A stretch of DNA of 64,000 nt from Candidatus Delongbacteria bacterium (GTDB taxonomy: Bacteria; CAIWAD01), in the NCBI GenBank assembly GCA_020634015.1, contig JACKCN010000002.1, positions 496,001-560,000 of the forward strand, in the 5' to 3' direction. Each line of letters opens with the position of its first letter. Position 1 is the stretch's first letter. Below the pieces are notes generated by a model. The model saw nothing but the letters and a program-made list of their open reading frames with translations. It was not told the DNA's origin and made no database searches. A program made the translations under genes and the position numbers. Positions 1 to 7,146 of the stretch are shown in pieces.

Positions 1-1
1 A

Positions 2-1441
2 CTCGCGGAAAAATTGCCACTGCAGAATCCAACACAGCCGGTTCGTTGTGGAGATGAGCTTCTCTGGTTCGACGGAGAACATCAGGTCTGGGTCGCGACA
101 CCTTCCCAGTTGCGGGCACGAAAACTCTACGAGTTGCCGCTGAGCCGTTTTGCCACCGTCCGCTCCAGCGGAGACAGCTGGGTGATCTGGGACGGTGCGA
201 ACATGGCACTTGTCCGTTGCCATGATGGGCGATTGCTCATGCGCTTGCCAAGTTCCATCAAGGGGGGGCGAGTATGGTTGGAGCAGCCGCCTGCGGCGGA
301 TCTTCCCCGGCGCTTGACCTGGCTGCGAAGCACGACACAGATCGGAATCAGTCGCGCCAGGACCTTTGTGCTTCAGCCTGTGTCATTCATCCATCGCTGG
401 ATCACACACCCTTTCCTGCTCGCGAGCTTGTTGCCGGGTATCGTGGTTTTCCTCTTGCTTCTGGGAATCCGGATGTTCGCCCAGGAGAGACTGTTGCGCA
501 GGTTGGTGCCCCAGCAGGAGGCCGCGACCGGACTGCTGGACGACCGGAATCGTCTGGTGTATGCCAATGATCTGCTGGAGGAGATCCTCGAGGACAACGG
601 AGATCGGATTCCGGATCCGGAATGGCTGTTGGCGCAACCCATGGAAGCCCAGTACCGAGGCCGGGATCTGCGCTGGAGCATGCGTCAGGTGCCACGTCGA
701 TTCGGGAGCTCCTGGATCCAGTTGATGGGCAATGATGTCACTCATGCACGCGAGAATGAGCAGCAACGCTTGTTCCTGATGAAACTGGCCGTGATGGCCC
801 ACGACCTGAAGGCACCTCTCACGCCCATCCGCCTGCAGGCCGAAGGTATTGAAGATGCACTGCCCATGTTGCCCCCTGAAGTGGCAGGGAGAGTGCGACA
901 CGCCCTGGGCGAGATCGACCGTCAGGTCGAACGCAGCCTGCAGCTGATAACCCGCTTCATGGGCATGGCCCGAACCGAATTCGAGCTGAGTCCCGTAAGC
1001 CTGCCCGACATTGCGCGAGCCGCAATGAGCGAACTGGAGAGCATGGGCTGGCCCGAGCTTGACACACGCCTGGTGTACGACAGCTCAGTCAGCCATGTGG
1101 CCGAGGCCGAGGGCGATGTGCTCCAACTGGCCCTGTTCGAGCTGCTGTTGAACGCGGCTCAGTCAATGGAAGGTCGGGGCAGACTGCTGCTGACTCTGAG
1201 CAGTGGTCCTGAGGGCAGCACTCTGAGAGTTGAAGACAATGGCCCGGGCATTCCCGAAGCCAATCTGGCACGCGTGCTTGAGCCCGGCTACACCACGCGA
1301 GCCAAGGGCACAGGATTCGGCTTGTACTTCGTCAAACGGGTCCTGGAGAGGATGGGTGGCGATCTCCTCTTGAGCAATAGCGGAGCGGGCGGGCTGACGG
1401 CCATCGTCACATTCAAGGGCCAATCGTCCGCTCGGTCCTGA
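2..1441 (+). CDS. Sensor histidine kinase, 5' end cut by window edge
   Basis: The reading frame is open to the window edge, so the true start lies upstream. About 480 residues are visible. A probable extracytoplasmic or beta-propeller-like end (short W/G-rich segments) leads to one hydrophobic membrane segment near residues 130-155 (LLPGIVVFLLLLG). A PAS-like stretch follows, then a HisKA phosphoacceptor helix containing MAHDLKAPLTPI (the H is the likely phosphorylation site), and a C-terminal HATPase_c domain with the N-box FELLLNAAQS, the G1 box VEDNGPGIP and the G2 box KGTGFGLYFVKR. All core ATP-binding motifs are intact. It should autophosphorylate and pass phosphate to the sigma-54 response regulator encoded 183 bp downstream on the same strand. 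The signal it senses is not visible. Confidence 0.88.
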   Translation, partial: LAEKLPLQNPTQPVRCGDELLWFDGEHQVWVATPSQLRARKLYELPLSRFATVRSSGDSWVIWDGANMALVRCHDGRLLMRLPSSIKGGRVWLEQPPAADLPRRLTWLRSTTQIGISRARTFVLQPVSFIHRWITHPFLLASLLPGIVVFLLLLGIRMFAQERLLRRLVPQQEAATGLLDDRNRLVYANDLLEEILEDNGDRIPDPEWLLAQPMEAQYRGRDLRWSMRQVPRRFGSSWIQLMGNDVTHARENEQQRLFLMKLAVMAHDLKAPLTPIRLQAEGIEDALPMLPPEVAGRVRHALGEIDRQVERSLQLITRFMGMARTEFELSPVSLPDIARAAMSELESMGWPELDTRLVYDSSVSHVAEAEGDVLQLALFELLLNAAQSMEGRGRLLLTLSSGPEGSTLRVEDNGPGIPEANLARVLEPGYTTRAKGTGFGLYFVKRVLERMGGDLLLSNSGAGGLTAIVTFKGQSSARS

Positions 1442-1624
1442 GTTGATCATTGTGCTCTTGCATGGCTGCGCTGCCGTTGCGGAAACTCCTGCGCCAAACC
1501 GTCACCAGACTTTCCACAATGCCTGCTCGCCAGTACAATTTCATTCAAAACAATCAGTTGCCCGAATGATGGCTGCACGCATCAATTGGCACGGTTCTCG
1601 CCAATCCCTGAGGAGATGACTCCA

Positions 1625-3067
1625 ATGATGACCCACTCCGACTCCAGCCCGGATACGCACGACCCATCGCTGGAAGATGATGGTCTGCGTGGCCGAGTGC
1701 TGATGATCGATGACGACCCCAGCATCTGTGAGGCGATTCGAAGCCTGCTGTCACCGTACGCCATCCGCTTTCGATCCTGCCTGGATCTGGCGCACGGACA
1801 TCGGGAATGTACGGAGTGGAAGCCCGATGCCCTGATCCTGGATCTGGACTTCAGGGGCCAGCAGGAAAGTGGTCTGGATCTGCTGGCACGCTTGCGTGCT
1901 GAAGGGCTGGATGTGCCGGTGCTGATTTTCACCAGTGAAGTCAGCGTACAGAACTTCCAGCAGGCGATCCGCCACGGCATCTTCAATTTTCTGGCCAAAC
2001 CGATCCGTCGCAATCCTTTTCTCATTGCCTTGCGCGGTGCGCTTGAGAATCAGCGACTCAAGCGGGAGCGCATCTTCCGGCCAACGGATGATCCAGTGTT
2101 GGGCATCAGTTCTCCAATGCTGGAACTGAAAGCCCGGCTGCGCAACATCGCGCCCTGGGAGAGTCCGGTGCTGATCACGGGGGAAAGCGGGACCGGCAAG
2201 GAACTTGTCTGTCGTGAGCTGCAGCGTCTGGGGCCTCGCGCAGACAAGCCATTCCGGGTCTTGAACTGCGCAAGCCTGCGCGCCGAAACCATTCGCGACG
2301 AACTCTTCGGCCACGAGCGCGGAGCCTTCACGGGAGCCGATCACAAACGGCCCGGGATGGCTGACGAAGCCGATGGGGGCATGCTCTTCCTGGACGAGAT
2401 CGGCCTTCTTCCCATCGAGACCCAGGGGGTATTGCTGCGCTTTCTTCAGGAGGGTGAGATCCATGCCCTGGGCAGCAACCAGGTGAGGCGTGTGGATGTA
2501 CAGGTGATCGCCGCCACCAACGAGGACCTGAGGGCCCGCGTGCAGGAAGGTGAATTCCGCCAGGACCTGTATGAGCGTATCTCGATCCTGCAGCTCCACT
2601 GCCCTCCTTTGCGTGAGCGCGGGCGTGACATCCGCCTGCTCGCCGAGGCTTTCCTGTATCAGGAACTGAGCAAGCGCAGCCTGCCCTTCCGTCCGATCAG
2701 TGAAGATGTGCTCCAGTTCCTAGAAACACGTCTATGGCCTGGCAATGTGCGCCAGTTGCACAACACCGTGCTCAATCTGATCGTGCACTACTATCACCAG
2801 GAAGGCCAGATGGGAAGCCCGGCTGAACTGATGGCCTTGATCCCGGCGCTTTCACAATCAAACGATCACACTGCATCCTCGCTTGTATCAGTTGATCCTC
2901 TGTCGGTATTGGTTCCGGACATAATGCCGTACATCGAGGCGAAGCGCGTGTTCACTCGCGCCTACTTCCACAAGGCTGTGGATGCATTGAATGGAAACAT
3001 AACGGCGGCAGCGAAAGCTCTGGACGTGAACCCTTCGACAATCCATAGAGCATTCATGAACTATTGA
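1625..3067 (+). CDS. NtrC-family sigma-54-dependent response regulator
   Basis: This is a three-domain enhancer-binding protein. The receiver domain (about residues 20-135) has the acidic pair in MIDDDPS and the phosphoacceptor Asp in LILDLDF. The AAA+ sigma-54 activation domain (about 165-395) has Walker A GESGTGKE, the sigma-54 contact loop GAFTGA in ERGAFTGAD, and Walker B MLFLDEIG. A C-terminal Fis-type helix-turn-helix ends at NITAAAKALDVNPSTIHRA. The ATG at 1625 is chosen because a GAGGAG ribosome site ends at 1615; an ATG at 1616 and a TTG at 1586 are in the same frame but fit that site worse. It follows the histidine kinase and is its likely partner. The intact GAFTGA loop means it should activate sigma-54 promoters. 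One strong candidate site in the window is at 21662-21677, though that link is inferred. Confidence 0.92.
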   Translation: MMTHSDSSPDTHDPSLEDDGLRGRVLMIDDDPSICEAIRSLLSPYAIRFRSCLDLAHGHRECTEWKPDALILDLDFRGQQESGLDLLARLRAEGLDVPVLIFTSEVSVQNFQQAIRHGIFNFLAKPIRRNPFLIALRGALENQRLKRERIFRPTDDPVLGISSPMLELKARLRNIAPWESPVLITGESGTGKELVCRELQRLGPRADKPFRVLNCASLRAETIRDELFGHERGAFTGADHKRPGMADEADGGMLFLDEIGLLPIETQGVLLRFLQEGEIHALGSNQVRRVDVQVIAATNEDLRARVQEGEFRQDLYERISILQLHCPPLRERGRDIRLLAEAFLYQELSKRSLPFRPISEDVLQFLETRLWPGNVRQLHNTVLNLIVHYYHQEGQMGSPAELMALIPALSQSNDHTASSLVSVDPLSVLVPDIMPYIEAKRVFTRAYFHKAVDALNGNITAAAKALDVNPSTIHRAFMNY

Positions 3068-3109
3068 ACTTGCAACACATGAGCACTCATTTGCTGAAGT
3101 GATAGAGAC

Positions 3110-3241
3110 ATGAAAACGAATTGCATCGGGAGGAGGTGCGTGAAAGATCCTGGTGCTTCGCTCATTGAGGCTGGCCGATTTGTCTCACGCAGTTTGGATA
3201 CGGCTCAGACATTGTCAACCATATTTCGGAGGCTTTCATGA
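3110..3241 (+). CDS. Possible 43-residue leader ORF
   Basis: An ATG at 3110 opens a 43-codon frame whose TGA overlaps the ATG of the next gene (ATGA at 3238-3241), the arrangement used for translational coupling throughout this window. A strong GGGAGGAGG ribosome-site match at 3128-3136 precedes an internal GTG at 3140 in the same frame, giving a 33-residue alternative. No domain is recognisable. It could be a coupled leader peptide or chance. Confidence is low. Confidence 0.25.
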   Translation: MKTNCIGRRCVKDPGASLIEAGRFVSRSLDTAQTLSTIFRRLS

Positions 3242-6057
3242 CACAAATGTTTCCAGTACTCTCTATTGTTTTGACCCTCGCTTGCGGTGCGCAAGCCCTC
3301 GACACTCCGCAGTTGTCGCTTGGTGCAGTGAGTGATGGCGTCAACACACAGGTGCAGCTGAGCTGGACGCCGGTGGAGGGTGCCAGCTACTACCAGGTTC
3401 GTGGGCGGACAACCTACGCGGGCACTGATTCACTGCTGACGACTACTACTGCAACAAACTGGGAGCTGACATTGCCAACAGGGTGGGACTGGCAGTCCCA
3501 GGTTTCAGTCTTGGGCTTCTACTCGGTGACAGCAATCAGCCATGATCCTGAATCCCTGATGGTCATGATCCCGGCCGGCGAGTTCATGATGGGCCAAGAA
3601 GACGTGGCCACGCCTGAGCACTCTGTTGCGCTGACTCACGATTTCCTTCTGGGACGCACGGAAGTCACAAACATTCAATATCTGGAGGCCTTGAACTGGG
3701 CAATGGAACAAGGTCTGGTATCGGTGGTTGGGGATTATGTGCAACAGTACAATGAGAACCTCCTGCGGATCGACCAAAGCGGAGTTGATAGCTACGAGAT
3801 TCGCTACAATCCAAGTTCACAGCAGTTCTATTTGAATGCGGGAACTTACAGCGCGGGTGGGGGATGGGGGCCCGGCTTTGCCTATCCCACAAGCTATGAG
3901 TCGGCGAACCACCCCGTCAAGTTTGTGTCCTGGTACGGAGCTGCGTGTTACTGCGACTGGCTGAGTCAGATGAACGGATTGCCCCCCTACTATAACGGTG
4001 CTTGGAACCAGATTCCCATTCCCAATGATCCATATCTGGTGACTGGTTATCGCTTGCCGACAGAAGCAGAGTGGGAGTATGCTGCTCAATACAATGAGGA
4101 GCGGGAATACCCTTGGGGTTCCGACCTTCCCTCCTGTGAGCTGGCTAATTTTGCCAACAGCGATTACTGTGTGGGCTGGACCAGTCCGGTTGGCACACAT
4201 CCCGCAGGTGCCAGCTTTCTTGGCCTGCAGGACATGGCGGGGAATGTGATCGAGTGGTGCAATGACTGGGTATCGGACTACAGCAGTGTCGCACAAACAA
4301 ACCCAGCTGGTCCGAGTGGAGGCACTTATCGCGTCAGGCATGGAGGCAGCTGGTTCAACGGTGCTAACTACTTACCAAGCGCACGTCGCGACAACACAGC
4401 TGTTCCTTCATACGGCGCAAACAATCTGGGTTTCCGAGTTAGCAGGCTGAATTCCCCACAAGCAATGGTCATGATCCCGGCCGGCGAGTTCATGATGGGC
4501 CAAGAAGACGTGGCCACGCCTGAGCACTCTGTTGCGCTGACTCACGATTTCCTTCTGGGACGCACGGAAGTCACAAACATTCAATATCTGGAGGCCTTGA
4601 ACTGGGCAATGGAACAAGGTCTGGTATCGGTGGTTGGGGATTATGTGCAACAGTACAATGAGAACCTCCTGCGCATCGACCAAAGCGGAGTTGATAGCTA
4701 CGAGATCCGCTACAATCCAAGTTCACAGCAGTTCTACTTGAATGCGGGAACTTACAGCGCGGGTGGGGGGTGGGGGCCCGGCTTTGCCTATCCCACAAGC
4801 TATGAGTCGGCGAACCACCCCGTCAAGTTTGTGTCTTGGTACGGAGCTGCGTGTTACTGCGACTGGCTGAGTCAGATGAACGGATTGCCCCCCTACTATA
4901 ACGGTGCTTGGAACCAGATTCCCATTCCCAATGATCCATATCTGGTGACTGGTTATCGCTTGCCGACAGAAGCAGAGTGGGAGTATGCTGCTCAACACGA
5001 TGACGAGCGTGCCTATCCCTGGGGCTCTGCCATCCCAACATGTGAATTGGCAAACTACAATCCACTCCCCCATTGTCTGGGCTGGACCTGTCCGGTAGGG
5101 AGTCACCCCAGCGGCGCCAATGCTCTGGGTCTGCAGGACTTGGCGGGTAATGTTTGGGAGTGGTGCAACGATTGGTCCGCTAGTTACAGCAGCAACGCTC
5201 AAGTAAACCCCGCAGGACCTGTTACCGGCTCAACACGTGTAATTCGTGGAGGCAGCTGGGATGGTGGCGATGTATACCTTGCTTGTGCCAAGCGCAACAG
5301 TACTGCACCATCTGACATCAATCGCCGATATGGATTCCGTCTCTGCAAGTCCGAGCCATATTTGGGGAGTGGATTGGCAGCTTACTTTCCATTCAGTGGA
5401 TCAGCAATGGATGAGAGTGGGAATGGAATTAATGGACTGGTGCAAGGGGCGGTGTTAGTTGCTGATCGGTTCGGTTCACCTGTGTCCGCGATGCAGTTTC
5501 TTGACAGCACAAGCGTGATAAGCATGCCGACCTCGCCGGCGCTGGATGCGATCACGGAAGCTGTTTCGATCTCCTTCTGGATTCGTCGCAGTGGTTCCTC
5601 CTTGGCGGAAAGCTTCCCAGTCGTGAAACGGACTCCGAGCGAAAATGGGATCCATTTCCTTTGCGGGATCAAGCCGGACGGGCGAGGACTGAGTTTCAAT
5701 TTCTCGGTTCCTTCGGGCTCTCCTGCTCCGGCCTATGGCTCCTTCCATACTGTGAACCAGTATGCGCGAATCAATGACGGGCAATGGCACCACATCGTGG
5801 TAAGCCACGACTACACCAGTCGGAGCAATTCTCGATTCTGGATCGATGGCGAGGAAACAGTCGTCGTCTGGTCATTGGTTCCAAGTATCTTGCCTGCTGT
5901 CTCGTCTGGGTCCGCATTGCAAATGGGCCAGCAACCGGGTTCCTTCCCAGGTCCGTTCAACGGAATCTTGGACGATGTTCGAATCTATCGCAGGCTGCTG
6001 ACAACGACAGACGTGGAGCAGTTGTTCACCGTTGGAGGATGGCAATCATCGAACTAA
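3238..6057 (+). CDS. Secreted protein with two FGE/SUMF1-fold domains and a C-terminal LamG-like domain
   Basis: The 939-residue protein has a signal peptide (about 1-21, ending CGAQA). Next come a fibronectin-III-like segment (25-105), two FGE/SUMF1 domains (about 108-403 and 410-705) and a concanavalin/LamG-like domain (about 715-930). Both FGE domains have the family signatures MIPAGEFMMG, TEVTN, HPVKFVSWYGAA, YRLPTEAEWEYAA and AGNVxEWCNDW. The positions of the two catalytic cysteines of true FGE are not Cys, so the fold is probably a binding scaffold, not an oxidase. The N-terminal two thirds of the two FGE domains are almost identical in DNA (3559-4089 versus 4465-4995), while their C-terminal thirds differ strongly. 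The C-terminal end of the second domain aligns without gaps to the DGR template repeat. GGAGG at 3228-3232 sets the start. Export to the cell surface or medium is inferred. Confidence 0.85.
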   Translation: MTQMFPVLSIVLTLACGAQALDTPQLSLGAVSDGVNTQVQLSWTPVEGASYYQVRGRTTYAGTDSLLTTTTATNWELTLPTGWDWQSQVSVLGFYSVTAISHDPESLMVMIPAGEFMMGQEDVATPEHSVALTHDFLLGRTEVTNIQYLEALNWAMEQGLVSVVGDYVQQYNENLLRIDQSGVDSYEIRYNPSSQQFYLNAGTYSAGGGWGPGFAYPTSYESANHPVKFVSWYGAACYCDWLSQMNGLPPYYNGAWNQIPIPNDPYLVTGYRLPTEAEWEYAAQYNEEREYPWGSDLPSCELANFANSDYCVGWTSPVGTHPAGASFLGLQDMAGNVIEWCNDWVSDYSSVAQTNPAGPSGGTYRVRHGGSWFNGANYLPSARRDNTAVPSYGANNLGFRVSRLNSPQAMVMIPAGEFMMGQEDVATPEHSVALTHDFLLGRTEVTNIQYLEALNWAMEQGLVSVVGDYVQQYNENLLRIDQSGVDSYEIRYNPSSQQFYLNAGTYSAGGGWGPGFAYPTSYESANHPVKFVSWYGAACYCDWLSQMNGLPPYYNGAWNQIPIPNDPYLVTGYRLPTEAEWEYAAQHDDERAYPWGSAIPTCELANYNPLPHCLGWTCPVGSHPSGANALGLQDLAGNVWEWCNDWSASYSSNAQVNPAGPVTGSTRVIRGGSWDGGDVYLACAKRNSTAPSDINRRYGFRLCKSEPYLGSGLAAYFPFSGSAMDESGNGINGLVQGAVLVADRFGSPVSAMQFLDSTSVISMPTSPALDAITEAVSISFWIRRSGSSLAESFPVVKRTPSENGIHFLCGIKPDGRGLSFNFSVPSGSPAPAYGSFHTVNQYARINDGQWHHIVVSHDYTSRSNSRFWIDGEETVVVWSLVPSILPAVSSGSALQMGQQPGSFPGPFNGILDDVRIYRRLLTTTDVEQLFTVGGWQSSN
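3559..4995 (+). repeat. Near-identical intragenic direct repeat, 531 bp, offset 906 bp
   Basis: Bases 3559-4089 recur at 4465-4995 with only a handful of substitutions (for example cgg/cgc, att/atc and tgg/ggg changes). The similarity drops abruptly right after the shared gctgctcaa. It covers the first two thirds of each FGE domain. The variable last third, including the VR-like end, is not shared. This indicates a recent tandem duplication or gene conversion that left the ligand-binding end of each domain distinct. Confidence 0.9.
5227..5347 (+). repeat. VR-like segment aligned without gaps to the DGR template repeat
   Basis: Offset 6755 aligns this stretch to TR bases 11982-12102 with no gap. 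The encoded GSTRVIRGGSW matches the TR-encoded GSNRVIRGGNW, and the terminal tccgtctctgca is shared exactly. Many differences are silent third-position changes, so it is much older than the VR at 9707, and adenine bias is weaker here. Unlike a standard DGR target, a further ~230 residues follow it in the protein. Confidence 0.6.
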
Positions 6058-6230
6058 GAGTCAGGGTGACTTCAGACCAGACTCTAATCCCGTAGTCTGG
6101 ACGAGTCAGCAGTCCTCGGGCGAGAGCGGGGACGGCCGCCGCATGGCCCGCCTGAGGGCGGACCGGCTGCGGGAGGTGTTCGGGAAGGGACAGCCGGCTC
6201 TCTGACCAGAAGGGATGGACTGCAACGACA

Positions 6231-6261
6231 AGGCGGGGGCAAATGCCCCCGCCTGTGTTTT
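6231..6261 (+). terminator. Rho-independent terminator-like hairpin
   Basis: A perfect 10-bp stem GGCGGGGGCA/TGCCCCCGCC with a 2-nt loop is followed by TGTGTTTT. It lies 175 bp after the 3238-6057 gene. The same hairpin and tail recur at 13805-13837, and the sequence following both copies is also related. Confidence 0.7.
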
Positions 6262-6350
6262 GGTCGCGGAATCGGTGTGGTCGCTCAGTCCTCGCGGCGG
6301 AAGGCGCTGCGCGAGGGTGGCAGATTCTCCGGGGCGAAACCGCTCAGCCG
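6262..6350 (-). pseudogene. Fossil 3' end of a relative of the minus-strand lipoprotein gene at 13861
   Basis: Read on the minus strand, this stretch ends GFAPENLPPSRSAFRRED followed by stop. The intact gene at 13861-16119 ends GFGPAFQKESAFRLAN followed by stop. The adjacent hairpin and ctcagt...gaggcggaaggc sequence also match between the two places. Nothing of the upstream gene remains, because the sequence switches to the DGR-flank duplicate at about 6370. Confidence 0.5.
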
Positions 6351-6372
6351 GTGGGACTGCGCTCCGGGGGCC

Positions 6373-6533
6373 GCAGGGGCGAGGGGGCCTGGGCACGCGC
6401 CGGGTGCGGCCCCGCTCAGGGGCGAGCGCGGACGAGTATTGGGCGCTCGCGGCGGCTTGCCGCCGCGAGCGCGCGATGAGGTAAGCCTTATGCCAGTACG
6501 CATTTTCACCCTGCCCTTCGACGCCCAACATGA
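6373..6533 (+). repeat. Partial duplicate of the DGR cassette flank (second copy at 9912-10073)
   Basis: About 160 bp match 9912-10073 at high identity. The shared block includes the long GC-rich hairpin and gcgcgatgaggtaagcct just before the start codon. In both places the block follows a gene for an FGE-fold protein, so the unit hairpin plus start of the HRDC gene appears to have been duplicated with, or next to, a second target gene. Confidence 0.8.
6443..6472. other. Perfect 14-bp stem hairpin (copy of the one at 9985-10010)
   Basis: Arms 6443-6456 and 6459-6472 (starting GCGCTCGCGGCGGC) are perfectly complementary around a 2-nt centre. No T-run follows, so it is unlike a terminator. Position downstream of a VR-bearing gene recalls the hairpin or cruciform elements that lie after VRs in known DGRs. 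Confidence 0.6.
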
Positions 6534-6600
6534 GCCTTCCAAAAGAATGGACCCTTGCTGCGTGACACGTTGCTCGCCGTGGACTCCGTCGGCACGATAG
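6490..6600 (+). pseudogene. 5' fragment of an HRDC accessory gene
   Basis: ATG at 6490 begins MPVRIFTLPFDAQ, matching the first residues of the HRDC gene at 10030 (MPVRIFTLPFDTQ). Similarity is lost after about 17 codons and the frame closes at 6600. It is the truncated end of the duplicated DGR flank. Confidence 0.6.
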
Positions 6601-7146
6601 CACGAAGCATAGGCTCACTGTGAAGCACCGCCACGAAAATGGCAATCAGGGAGTGTGTTCTCGTGGTGATGGCCGATCAGGTGGAAACCAGGTCATGTTG
6701 GCGCGCATGGAAGTGCAGGACTGCGGATCATGTCGGGATCTTCCGGATTCGAGTTCGATCTGAGTGGGCCAGTGCAGCAATCGCCCTGAGCAGGCCGCCC
6801 GAACCAGCGCACCGTTATGAATTGATAAGCCACATGTTCTGGCAGCGATCGAAGGAACAAGCCACTGCCGATCGGGAATGAGATCTGTCCATAGCTGGGT
6901 CCGCTCGACATGAGGCACATGCCGGCATCTCGCCGCGTGATTCCCCGCGGCCGCAGATTGCAAAACTTCGAGCGCCAGCCGGGAATTGCACAGGAAGGGT
7001 GTTTCTGGTATCATTTAAAATGGAGATCCGGATCTTCAGCGGGTACGTGTGAATCCCCAGAAAACCTTCCGCTGGTGTTTACTTCTCTTCTGCTTCCGTG
7101 TCTCAAATCGGACGTTCAGAAGTAATGCTTCGATGCGAGGATCAAA
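6601..7146. other. Intergenic, no gene recognised
   Basis: About 545 bp lie between the HRDC-gene fragment and the next gene. Short open frames on both strands show no recognisable domain or good ribosome site. An AT-rich stretch near 7012-7022 (tcatttaaaat) could hold the -10 region of a promoter for the 7147 gene, but I see no convincing -35. Confidence 0.4.
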
